From Acytostelium subglobosum LB1 (Eukaryota; Evosea; Eumycetozoa; Acytosteliales; Acytosteliaceae), in contig NW_012236512.1 in assembly GCF_000787575.1 (NCBI RefSeq), positions 508,511 to 572,510 on the forward strand: 64,000 nucleotides of DNA, read 5' to 3'. Position numbers and translations under genes: made by a program. The notes below the pieces were generated by a model. It was given only the letters and a program-made list of their open reading frames with translations. It was not told where the DNA came from and ran no database searches. Shown here in pieces: positions 9,649-20,144 of the stretch. The stretch's first letter is position 1. Each line of letters begins with the position of its first letter.

Positions 9649-12017
9649 ATGGAAGATGAAGTAAACTCTGCTGTGGCTGCTGACACTACAACAACTACTG
9701 CTACCATACAAGATGATACAACAACAACAACAAACACACTACTACTATCAGTAGACGACGACACTGTTGAAATAGACCTCTCAGAGAACAATGACAAACA
9801 ACAAGACATTGTAGTTGAAGACAATAACAAACAATCCCATCAACAGCAACAAGAGCAACATCTGCCGCAACAAGGGCTACTCACAACTGTAAACTTAGAA
9901 ACAACAACAACAAATAGCACGACTACAACGACTACAACTACGATAAGGATAGAAGAGGCAGTGACAGAGGTTGGAGAAGCAGGAGGAGAGTGTAAAGATA
10001 GATCAACTTGGAGGAGTTCGAGCAAACCATCGTCACCTATAAACAGTCCACGAGGTGGCAGTCCTACACCTGACAATCCAATGACAACTGAGCGATCAAA
10101 CGCAGAGCGTCCATCTCCCCTAGCCCTTCAAGGTTGTGGTCAGAGTAACGTCTCGGCCCAACCATCATCGTCCTCATCTGCCTCAGATGTAGACAATAAC
10201 AGCAATAATATCACCTTTAGTTCACCTGTAAGTACATCAAGATCATATGTTTGTTTGATCGAATGAGTGAACTAACACAGAGTATGATGTGTAGATATGG
10301 TGGCTAAGTAAACTAAAGATTGGAGGAGGCAGCACCAGTGGCAATACAAGCCCCTCATCAACATTAACACCACAACAGACATCATCATCAACACCTGGAA
10401 ACAATGTAAATAGCCCAAACACGACTACAACGACGACGACCGAACAAAAGGATGAAGATGGAGAGACATTGTACCATGCAAGTACCAGCAGCACCAAGAC
10501 GATAAAGGAAGGCTATCTGAACAAGCAAGGACATCTACGCAAGAACTGGCTGCAGCGCTACTTTGTGCTGACGGACGTGTCGCTCGAATATTACAAGGAC
10601 AAGGGCCAGCCCATGCTCAATCAAATCCCGCTATCCGAGTGCACGATATCATTGGCCGATACAGAGACCAAGAAGGCCTTTTGTTTCAAGATCGCGCATC
10701 CCATTCGCAAGACATTCTACCTCTACTCCTCTGTGAGTGGCGGCGAGATTGAGCGCGACAGCTACGAATGGATTGGCGCCATACAGGAGGCCATTGATAA
10801 CCTGGCGTCACAGTTACCGGCCGTATCGCCAATGGTGCAGTCGGTGGTCACCGAGAACCATCGATCATACGAGCTGGTGCATGCCATTTCAAACGCGCTG
10901 CTGTACAGCCTTGGCAAGACATCGGCGGCGATCATTGGCGAGCTCACTGCTGAAGACTTTAGCGCGTATGAACAACAGACAATCAATGTTTCGCGGCCCA
11001 ACTCGGCTGCCATGTCATACAAGTTTGTCGACTATGCGCCCAAAGTCTTCCGCAGGATACGCGAGCTATCCAATGTCAATCCGGCCGACTACATGATATC
11101 ACTGACGCAGGACTCGCTCACCGAGACACCTTCGCCAGGGCGCAGTAACTCATTGTTCTATTACACAAGCGACAAGAAGTACATCGTCAAGACCATCTCA
11201 TCAACAGAATTTGAACAGCTACGAAGCGTTCTAAACAGTTATTACACAGTATGATCGATGGGCGTACATGCATGGACAAGTCCAACTCACTGACCCACCT
11301 ACCTCTACCATCATCTAGCACTTGGTCACCAACAAGGACACACTTCTGGTCAAGTACTATGGACTACATCATATATCACCTTCAAAGATGAAGAATACAT
11401 ACTTTGTCATCATGGAGAATATATTTGAGGATAGGAACATGGACGAGATCTATGATCTCAAGGGCAGCACACTCAATCGCAAGGCTGAGACTGCCAAGCA
11501 GGTCATGATGGACCTGGACTTCTCAACGCGTATCTTTGTTTCTGACGAGATCAAGATATTGTTACTAATGCAGATTGAGAATGATTGTAATGTATGTATT
11601 ATCATCGTTGTCCACGTCAAAGGAGGAGGAGGTGCACTAACAAAGTACTACTTCCAGTTTTTGGAAAAGGTCGACTCAATGGACTACAGCTTGTTGCTTG
11701 GAATACGTTATCTGCATGGCAACAGTGGAGTGGAGACGAATATTGAGGATAAACTGTCCAACTTCAAACGGGAGCAGGGCGGAATGATTGCTAGGACGAT
11801 CGATGGCGAATGCTATGATCGAATCTATTACTTTGCCATCATCGATATCTTAACGACATACAACATCAAGAAACAGCTGGAGCACACCTACAAGGCGACC
11901 ATCTATGACACCGACACAATGTCGGCAGTCAACCCAAACACATATAGCAAGCGATTCAAGCAGTTCCTACTCAAGATCATCGGATGGAATAAGCCAGTAA
12001 AGAGTCCAAATGAATGA
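9649..12017 (+). CDS. PH domain-containing phosphatidylinositol phosphate kinase (type I-like)
   Basis: Exons 9649-10227, 10295-11248, 11319-11591, 11658-12017 give 721 residues. The first about 250 residues are Thr/Gln/Asn/Ser-rich. A PH domain follows (KEGYLNKQGHLRKNWLQRYFVL to the WIGAIQEAI helix). The PIPK catalytic domain has NPADYMISLTQDS, the glycine loop SPGRSNSLFYYTSDKKYIVKT with the ATP-binding Lys, YDLKGSTLNR, DC-FLE-MDYSLLLGIR and IIDIL. The activation loop has KKQLEHTYKA; Glu at that position is typical of type I enzymes making PI(4,5)P2 from PI4P, whereas type II has Ala. The loop end (SAVNPNTYSKRF) resembles plant PIP5K. The 66-base intron 11592-11657 is stop-free and in frame, but it splits the conserved DCN/FLE motif, so it is an intron. 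The PH domain suggests membrane phosphoinositide targeting. Confidence 0.9.
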
Positions 12018-12077
12018 TTGAATTCATTGAATAATGAATGAATGAATAATGTAATGTTATATATATATAACTCTCTG

Positions 12078-13577
12078 TTATTGATAGAATCCAACTGGTG
12101 GCCTGCCTTGGTAACAGGCACATATCTCACTCCACTTGACTTTGCATTCCAGTGCCGTACGCGGTATCTTGGTGCACTTGGCGCGAGCAAGGTGCTTGGC
12201 AACCTGCTGGAACGATCCAATCTCATAGTTGTTGATCAATATTTGCTCGATCTTCTTGCTTAGGATCTCGAGCTCGGTGGCCGACCATGGAGTCTGGCGC
12301 GACGTCGTCGCCTTGAAGTATTGGTAACGGCACTGGATGTCTGTGCGCGTCTTGATCTCGATGGCCACATTCTTCCAGCTCTGGCCATGCTTCTGAACCA
12401 GCGAGAAAAGAAGCATCTCCTCGTCCTCGTCCCACGAGCCCTTCTTGATCTCGGGACTGAGCACACGCTTCCAATGCTGGGCACACTGCGCGCCAGTCTT
12501 GCCACCTCCCAGCTTGGCAGCGATCTTCTTCCATTGCTTGTCACCATTCTCGGTCACCAGTCTGATGAGGTTCTGCGACTCCTCCTTGGTCCACTTGTTG
12601 GGCGGTGAGCGCAGGCCTCTACTTATACTCTCTCTCTTGCGCTCACGCTTCTTCTTCACCACCTCGGCATTGTTGTTGGTCAGGTCCAGCTCCTTGACAA
12701 ACTCCAAGTCACTCTCCTCCACGCCACAATCAGCCATGTAGCTGACCATCTTTACATCTCCATCCACCTTGATCAACAATTGGATCATTGCCTGATATAT
12801 ATGTCCAATGTTGTTTTCATTGCAGCACAAGTTGACCTAAGTAGTGATGGATGTGTGTGTTAGTGATTGGGCTTGGAGTGGGGCTGGAATAATTCCAGTA
12901 CCAACCAAACATACCTTGGTCAAGAAGTCCTTAACAGTTATATATTCTTTGATACAGTCGATGAGGAATGTACGGATGGACTTGGAGTGATTGCTTTCAA
13001 GTATTTGTTGTACAAAGGGCTTGAGGAAACTTTTGAGCTCCTCCATTTGAAGCTGATACTCCTCATCATCAGTGTCACTTGGATCCTCCTCATCATAGGA
13101 GTAGCCTTCGGCCTCCAAATAGGCATGCTCCTCATTGGCCAGGTCATCCAGTGAGTACTGACGCTTGGTAGACAGGTTTGGTGGCGAGAACTGATGCGCC
13201 TGTTCCAGGGCATCCGAGGCGGACGATGTTGATGAGTGGAGAACAGATGTAGGGCTGCCCATTGACGAGGCGCTGGCACTTGGACTCAGTGCGAAAGGTG
13301 AGAAAATGTGATGTGGAGGTGGTGGTGAGTGATGTATTGATGAATGAGGCATCTGTTGAAGTGGATGATGATGGTGATGTGCCGATGCCATCTGGTGATG
13401 CATCATTGGAAACTGGAATGCGTTATTATTGCTGCTGCTGTTGTGGAAGTGGTCAGGTGATGGTGGCAATTTAGAGGCGGTCGCCACTGCCGGTGTCGAT
13501 GGCAACGGGAACTGTGATGATGATGGTGATGTGGCACCCCAGAAATAAGGTGATGTATATTGGTAAACTACGGCCAT
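12078..13577 (-). CDS. Myb/SANT-domain DNA-binding protein
   Basis: Two exons on the minus strand, 13577-12915 and 12836-12078, joined in phase 0, giving 473 residues. The first half is low-complexity (Ser/Pro/His-rich, with a HHHHH run) and has an acidic stretch (DEEDPSDTDDEE). The second half has a basic segment (VKKKRERKRES), then two clear Myb repeats: KWTKEESQNLIRLVTENGD...W...CAQHWKRVL, and KGSWDEDEEMLLFSLVQKHG...W...CRYQYFK. A weaker third repeat starts at TPWSATELEIL. The regular spacing of tryptophans supports sequence-specific DNA binding; a nuclear role is inferred. A likely 5'-UTR intron lies at 13584-13670: removing it joins a GCAAAAG exon end to GAGGATATG. The 3' end is 60 bases from the convergent PIP kinase gene. 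Confidence 0.85.
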
Positions 13578-13583
13578 ATCCTC

Positions 13584-13670
13584 CTATAATTATTATTAAT
13601 GTAACTACATTATGGGATGAAATGGAATGGTTAGTCTCATGCTTGGTATTATGGAATTCTATTGTATTAC
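13584..13670 (-). other. Probable 5'-UTR intron of the Myb gene
   Basis: On the minus strand a GTAATA donor follows CAAAG CAAAAG at 13670, and an ATTATAG acceptor ends at 13584, six bases before the start ATG at 13577. The exon upstream (about 13671-13738) is GC-rich and has no ATG. It stays open in the ATG frame, so an upstream coding start beyond it cannot be excluded. Confidence 0.45.
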
Positions 13671-14349
13671 CTTTTGCTTTGTGAGTTGCGGTGGTGATGA
13701 GCTGCGGCTGCTGCAGTATGATTGCGGCGGCAGACTATAAAGGTTATTGGAAAGGTATTGGAAGGAGTTGGGAATTGGGAACTGGGAACAACAAAGAGAG
13801 AGTTGTTGTTTGGGAATGGGATGATTGATTGGGATTGGTAATGGTTTGGATAATGTGTAGTGTTAGTATTTGATGTTGATGGCCATCAACATTTAAATAA
13901 TAATGTGCTGATTGATTGGATGACTGGCAGGCAGGCATGTTGGTTGGTTGTTGAACGTCTGTCTGTCCATTAATCCAGTCCTTCCGTCCGTCTGGTCAGT
14001 CCATCAATCAATCCAACAATCCTAGGATGGAGTGAGGATGTCGGAGTGAAGGGTGGGAGGTGGGGTGGGGAAGAACATCAATCAATCAATCACCTGATCT
14101 TAAATCAGAGTATAGCAACAACCACCTTCACTCTGGCGCAGCCAGGAATTCCAGTTGTTGGAGTGTGTTGATGTGGATGTTCTCGTTGTTGTTGGATAAA
14201 TATATATATATGTATATAAATTATGATTGCATTGCATTGTATTACGAAGCATTGGGATAGGGATGCCATCGCCATGTGTTGATTGGCTAATGGGCGATCA
14301 CCTCTGGTGTGTGTGAGTAATATAGGTGGTATTATGTTCCATCATCGTC

Positions 14350-14367
14350 AGAGAGAGAGAGAGAGAG
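14350..14367 (+). repeat. (GA)n microsatellite
   Basis: Nine uninterrupted GA units. Confidence 0.8.
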
Positions 14368-14998
14368 TGAATCAGTGTGTTTCATTATGATTGATTGGAT
14401 AGGATTGGGTGATTAATTAATTAAAGAGGGCACATAGGAGGTAGGTTGATAGTGATATTAACAAGGAGGGGACACTGAGATAAGTTTCATTGTCTCCCAC
14501 TCACTAATACACACTCAATCAATCAAACGACCACACACTGATTGATTGATAGACTGAGGACAGTGTTGATGGGTGATCATCTTCGTTGTCTTGAGTGTGT
14601 GTGTGGATGTTGTTGATAAGCGTGAACAGGAATTCGCGTCTGTGGTTGTTGATTGATTATGTGTGTTGAACTTGATCAAACATATACATCTTCACTGTTC
14701 AATCACACACATACAATCACCTGAATGACCGTATGAGTGAATGAATGAATGATCACTGATGGACCATATATGTACATATCTATAAATAGGTACATATAAT
14801 CATATCGCGATATATACATGTATTGCATTGTGCGGACTATACATGTGTGTGTGTGTCTTTCCAGTCTGCTTCTGGACACTACATTTGGCAATGAGGTGAT
14901 TGTGATTATGAATGAGTGGAGATAGATAGAGACATGTTGGACATACCCTTTAGATTGGATGTGTGGGTGGTTCAACCAAGCTGATACTGTAACATCTA

Positions 14999-15048
14999 TG
15001 TCTATGTATGTATGTATGTACGTAGTAGAATAGTAGTAGTAGTAGTAA
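14999..15048 (+). repeat. (TATG)n and (TAG)n microsatellites
   Basis: A TATG tetramer run (about 15001-15020) passes into a TAG trimer run (about 15024-15047), followed by GGAATA repeats to about 15085. Confidence 0.75.
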
Positions 15049-15981
15049 TATCAGTAAGAGTAGGAATAGGAATAGGAGTAGGATTAGTTTGAGTAGTCAG
15101 GTAGTTGGTCCTTACAACATAATGTCCACCATCATTAATTAAATGAGGATGGCTAACCTGGCCCCGCCTTGTTTGGGAATCAAGAGGGGGTCAGGGGGTT
15201 ATAGCGACCCAAGATCAAGAGTCATTGGTGCATGCAAGTGATCATTCACTGCTATTGTTTAGTTGTCATGATGGTGACGCACATTGATTGTTTTAATTTG
15301 AAGGACATAGTGAAGAAGATAGAGAGTGAAGAAAGAGAGGGAGAATGTCACACCTCGAAAGACAATGCCTTGATGATGTGAAGTGTTGGGTAATCTGTCA
15401 CACGTAGCCTACCGCAACAACACGGCGGCGGCGAAATGATGGTGTCCTTCCCATCACAAGAAGCGACAACCACACCACAAACACACAATCAAAATCGAGG
15501 CTGGGCTCCGGAACATTCGTGACCCAATCAAAATACATGTCTGGGCGGATGCTCGATCCTAACGGAGATCTATCCCTTTGTGTACAAGCACGGTGCGTCC
15601 TTCACCTTTTGATGGATTGATGGCGACAGATACTTTTTTGCTTGCATGCGCTCAATCACTCACTTCTGGTGATGTTGTTGCTGTTTAGTGATGTTCAAAG
15701 GTCGCGACTTTATGAGCACAGACAGACAGACAATAAGCACACCGTGGATTGATTGGTTGGATGGTCCACCTCGTCGTCCCTGTGTGTACACAAACAATGC
15801 ACTGATGTGAGCCCAGAACATTCTATTGGTCGAGTACCTTAGAGGGCCACTGATTGGACTCGCTGCAAGGCTTGTATTGAGCATTGGTCGATGATACATC
15901 GCGCCCATGTGTGTTTATGTCTTGCATTCTATGGGGAGACGACGAGTACTATCAATCATTCATCATCAATCAATCCATCTA

Positions 15982-18900
15982 CTATGATCGCATACTGAGC
16001 TTCAAGTCCATACTGCTCATTGATTGAATAGTCTTGTTCATAGAGCCTATCTCTTTAGCCAGATCAGCCAACCATAGATCCTTCTCTTTCTTTGACGTGA
16101 AGCAAAGTGTGTAGATAACAACGTCCAGTGAGTCCAGTCGGCCCTTGACAACGCGAACCATGGCATCTGTTATTATTCGTTTGTTTGGGAGATTGATTGA
16201 TTGATTGATTGTGTAAGACTTAATTAAAGCACTCGCCAAACTACATGCTCACTCGCGAGAGGTTGTTGTCGCGAGAAGTTGTTGTCGCGCGATGACATTG
16301 CCATTGCCTTTGCCTTTGCATTCGCAAACATAACATAACATACCATTTGTTTCAATATCTCTGACATCGGCATCCTTTAGAGATATACTGTAGAGGAACT
16401 CGTACTTGTAGGATGAGAAGAAGCTGGTCTTCTTGGAGACCAACAGCAAGTCGTTGAAGAAGTGCATATGGTAGTTGCCAGTCTCATGCTTCTTGGTCGA
16501 TGAAATGACACATTCTCCATCGCGTACAAAGTATCTATGTGATGCAATCAATTCCTGGTTGGTTGGTTGATGTCGACATGGTTAGTGATTGAGTTGATTG
16601 TGGTTGGTTGTAGAGTGGATATACATACAGGTGCATTCTTTATCTCCTTCTGTACATCTGATAACCTGGTCCTACGATCGACATTGGTCTTTCTCTCATT
16701 GATATACTGGTTTATCTTCTTCATTGACTCGTAGGCAGTCTTTATGCTCTTATATTCTACATGTGACTCTGGTGTATTCCCCAATATCTCCTGTTTGATC
16801 GACGAGTAGGGTGTTAGTACATGTCCATGGACATCGCCAACAATGAGTGACTTACTCTGAGCAAGAGTTCATATCTTGGAATACGTTGGATGGGCATGAT
16901 CAACAAGCTTTGTCTATATTATGATTGATTGTTGTGATGGAGATGTGTTAGGTGTTGCCAGTTTGCCTAGATCCAGTTTCTCCTGATGCGAGTACTTACA
17001 AGTCAGTGTTCACTCTTGACTTCTGCTTTTGTTGCTATTGGAGGTAGGTCATTGGACAAAGATTGGTAAGTACTCAATCATCATTGAACATGTCCAATAA
17101 CTATACTTACATTGAAGAAGTTGGCGCCCTGTGGACTCTCCATCAGTGTCTTTACGATTGGATGTACATTGTCAAAGTTGTTGATATACTCGACATATAT
17201 CTTGAAGATTGGTGCCTGGTAGTTGATTGGGGATGGAGTTGGAATGGTCATTCAATCAATCAGTGTGACGGTAAATGTTGAGGAAGTGGAGGAGTAACTT
17301 ACAAACTTTAGGAACACATCACCGACCAGGATGGGGAAGTGATGCAGACGCTCCTCGAGCTGGTGATGGAAGTCGGTGCTGATCTGGAGCAAACTCTTGA
17401 GGTTGGAGAATATCCTGCCAATCTCCTCAACCTTAAATAACTTGGTAACACGTGCCTCAACCTCCATTGGTATGAAGTAGAACTGGTGTTGCGTATGAGT
17501 GAGTGAGAGAGTGAGGGCATGTTAGTTAGATGAGCTGGATGCTAGAAGGAGGAGGGACAGATGACATACGTTTTGTAACACGAGCAATGAGTTAAGGTAT
17601 GATACCTCGGTTGAGTACACCTCGTTGACAGCTCTGAACCTCTTCTTGGATGACTCGGTCTCGTGGTCGGTAGAGTGAAGAGCTTGTTGCACGATCTCCT
17701 TGAACTTTCTACGCATGACATACTTGCGATAGCATCGTTGTATCTTTACGACATCGCCCAGCTTGTATCCATTGACCACCTTGGTCATGTCGACGGGTGG
17801 GAAGCGTGGCTTGGGACGCGTGGGCGCTGGCGGCGACTCTCTGGCGATGGCCACTGGGGGTGGCGACAGCGCCTTCTGACCGGCCAACACTGTGACCATG
17901 TCACGCATTGGCTGCAACGAGTCGATGGTACTTGATGAGGGTCCGGTGGACTCGCGAGCCTGCAGCTTCAGCTCCTTCTTCTGGATGTCCAGCATGTCCT
18001 GCTCACGCTTGATGCTCTCCTGCTGAAGCTTCAACTGCTGCGCGTCCTGCTGTCTCATGCGCTCCACCTCCTTCTTGTGCGCCTCGTTCCTCTTTTGATC
18101 TTCCAGACGCATGGCCTCCAGAGCCTTCTTCTCCTTCTCCATCTCCAGCTTGCGCTTGTTGATCTCGGCTTCCTGCTTGGCAACCTCGTCACGTCTGGAC
18201 ACGGCCAGACTCTTCTCATTGTTGGCCTCTTGTTCTCGGCGTCGCTTCTCCTCCTCCAGTCGCTTGGACAGGTTCTCAATCTCCTCCACCTTCTTGAGCA
18301 GGCCGCTCTCCTTCTGGCGCAGCTCCTCCTGCTTCTGCTGCTCCTGCTTCTGGCGCAGTTGCTGCTCCTCATTGATCTTCTTGCGAATTGACTCCTCCTG
18401 TTGCTTCAGCTTGATGGCCTGATCATTGAGGTTCAGTTGTTGCAGGGCCTGTTCCTCCATCAGCTTCTTCCTCATCTCAGCCTCGTGCTTCTTGGCCATC
18501 TCACGCTCACGCTGCACCTCGTTCATCTGTCTGCGCATTTCTTCCTCGCGCCAGATGTTGATCCTCTGCTTCTCGGCCTCGAGCTGATCGCCCGTAGCCT
18601 TTTGCTGTTGCTGCTGTCGTTGCAACTCCTGTCTCTTGCGCTCGACCTCATCACGCTCCTTCTGTAGCTCGGCGACCATCTTGTCGTACTCTGCCTTTTG
18701 TTGTTGAGCAATAACCTCCATGTCCTTGTTGCGCTGCTGCTCCTGTTGTAACTCATACTGCTTCTGCTTCTCGTAGTACTCATTCCAAGCATTGATCCTA
18801 TCATTCTCCATCTGCTGGTCTTGTTGGTAGTTGCTCTGCGATAGGTTGGAATTGTTGTTGCTGTTTGTGTTGTTGCCTCCGTAGCCATAGCTCTGTGTTT

Positions 18901-19768
18901 GATTGGACTGTGGGTAAGTCTGTGCCAGGTTGCTGCCCTGTTGTTGGTAGCTCTGTGTCAGATCTTGAGTAGGTTGGTAGTAGCTCTGTGATAGGTGGCT
19001 GCCTTGTCCATCATCATATCCATAACCAGATCCAGTGCCGGTGCCAGTACCACTTCCAGTTCCAGTTCCATATCCAGTTGTGTTGCTGTTGCTACTGCTG
19101 TGATAGGCATCGTGGATGTAGGCTGTATCTTGAGGTGGCGAGGATGTGGCGGGACTGACACCAGTCTGAGGTGATTGAGATGCATAGCTGTCGGGCGTAG
19201 GAACGTTCAAGTATGATGACTGTTGATACTGGTCGTATGAGCCCTGGTTTGACGTTGAGTTCTGTTGTGCGGAGTAGTCATACTGTTGCTGATGTTGTTG
19301 TTGTGGCTGATAGTCATAGCCAGTACCTTGTTGAATATGATCATATGAACCTTGTTGTTGATCGTACTGTTGTTGTTGTTGTGGTGGCGGTGAGTAACCT
19401 TGATAGCTGTTGTTGTTGTTTGTGTTGTTGTTATTGGTCTGTCCTTGTCCGTATGAGTATGAATCATATGATGTTGATTGATCGTTATAACCACTTGTTG
19501 TTGTTGTCGATGCCACTGGTGAATTATTATTGTTGTTATTGCCATAGTTATATTGATTATAATCATATCCCTGTTGTTGGTAGTATCCCTGAGTAGGTGA
19601 CAACTTTTGTTGTTGCTCTAGCTGTTGCTGTTGTTGTAGTTGATATCTTGGGTCTACATAAGTAGGACCATAGTGTGGATCTTCATCACCACCTCCACTA
19701 TGATGATGATCATGATGACCATGTTCATGTTGTTGAGGTGGTTGATAATAATAAGGATTATAACTCAT
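15982..19768 (-). CDS. RhoGEF (DH-PH) protein with Gln/Tyr-rich head, long coiled coil and IQ motif
   Basis: Eight exons on the minus strand: 19768-17570, 17482-17303, 17215-17111, 17034-17000, 16913-16856, 16790-16629, 16554-16344, 16166-15982; phases agree and give 1044 residues. Residues 1-325 are Tyr/Gln/Ser/Asn-rich and prion-like. A coiled coil of about 300 residues, rich in Glu/Gln/Lys/Arg, follows. An IQ-type calmodulin-binding motif is VVKIQRCYRKYVMRRKFKEI. A Dbl homology domain begins at FRAVNEVYSTEVSYLNSLL and includes SLLIMPIQRIPRYELLLREIL; the C-terminal PH domain includes HHFPIL upstream in DH and HFFNDLLLVSKK in PH. DH-PH proteins exchange GDP for GTP on Rho/Rac GTPases, so a role in actin control is expected. 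Exon 4 is only 35 bases, but the QSLLI motif requires it. Confidence 0.88.
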
Positions 19769-20144
19769 TGTTGGTTAGTTTGTTGGACAACTAAACATCT
19801 ATCTATTTTTCAGTTGAATTAATGATTGAATGAATGAATAACTATAAAGCTTTAAAGATGAATAAATGATGTTGTATGAGAGTGCACGTGTATAATTATA
19901 ACCCGTGTGTAGTATGATTATTAGGTTGGATTCTGGTGTTCTCGTGTTTGAAAGATTGAGTAGCAACATTGGTGGGTGTGTGTGTAAGGTGGTGAATTCC
20001 GAATTAGAACTTCAAACCACCACACCAACCAAGATTTGGTTTGTTGCCCACATCACCAGATGGGAACACGGGTGGTCCAATCACGACCAACCCCCAGGAA
20101 TAGTTCCGCGATCAATAATCAATCAATAAACAAAGTCAGTTACT
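19769..20144. other. Spacer between RhoGEF start and UBR gene end
   Basis: Upstream region of the minus-strand RhoGEF gene and 3' region of the UBR gene. AT-rich near the RhoGEF start (TATAAAG on the plus strand near 19843), then a more mixed stretch at 19980-20110 with CACC/GGTG repeats. No gene seen. Confidence 0.5.

Larger units (their letters stand above)
13671..15981. other. Long gene-poor region upstream of the Myb gene
   Basis: About 2.3 kb with no reading frame that looks real on either strand; the open stretches found are built of tetramer repeats (GATTGATTGATT, AATGAATGAATG) and lack protein-like composition. It holds several microsatellites, listed separately, and a short GC-rich patch at 15150-15210 and 15410-15600. 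It is long compared with other spacers here, so it may be an extended regulatory region for the Myb gene, the 3' region of the RhoGEF gene, or hold unrecognised non-coding RNA. Confidence 0.5.

Noticed and set aside
14703-15908. Open frames on the minus strand in the gap upstream of the Myb gene
   Set aside because: Composed of microsatellites and tetramer runs; no start context or splice logic linking them to neighbours.
18055-18667. Plus-strand Leu/Ser-rich open frames opposite the RhoGEF coiled coil
   Set aside because: Reverse complement of Gln/Glu/Lys codons gives Leu/Ser runs; not genes.
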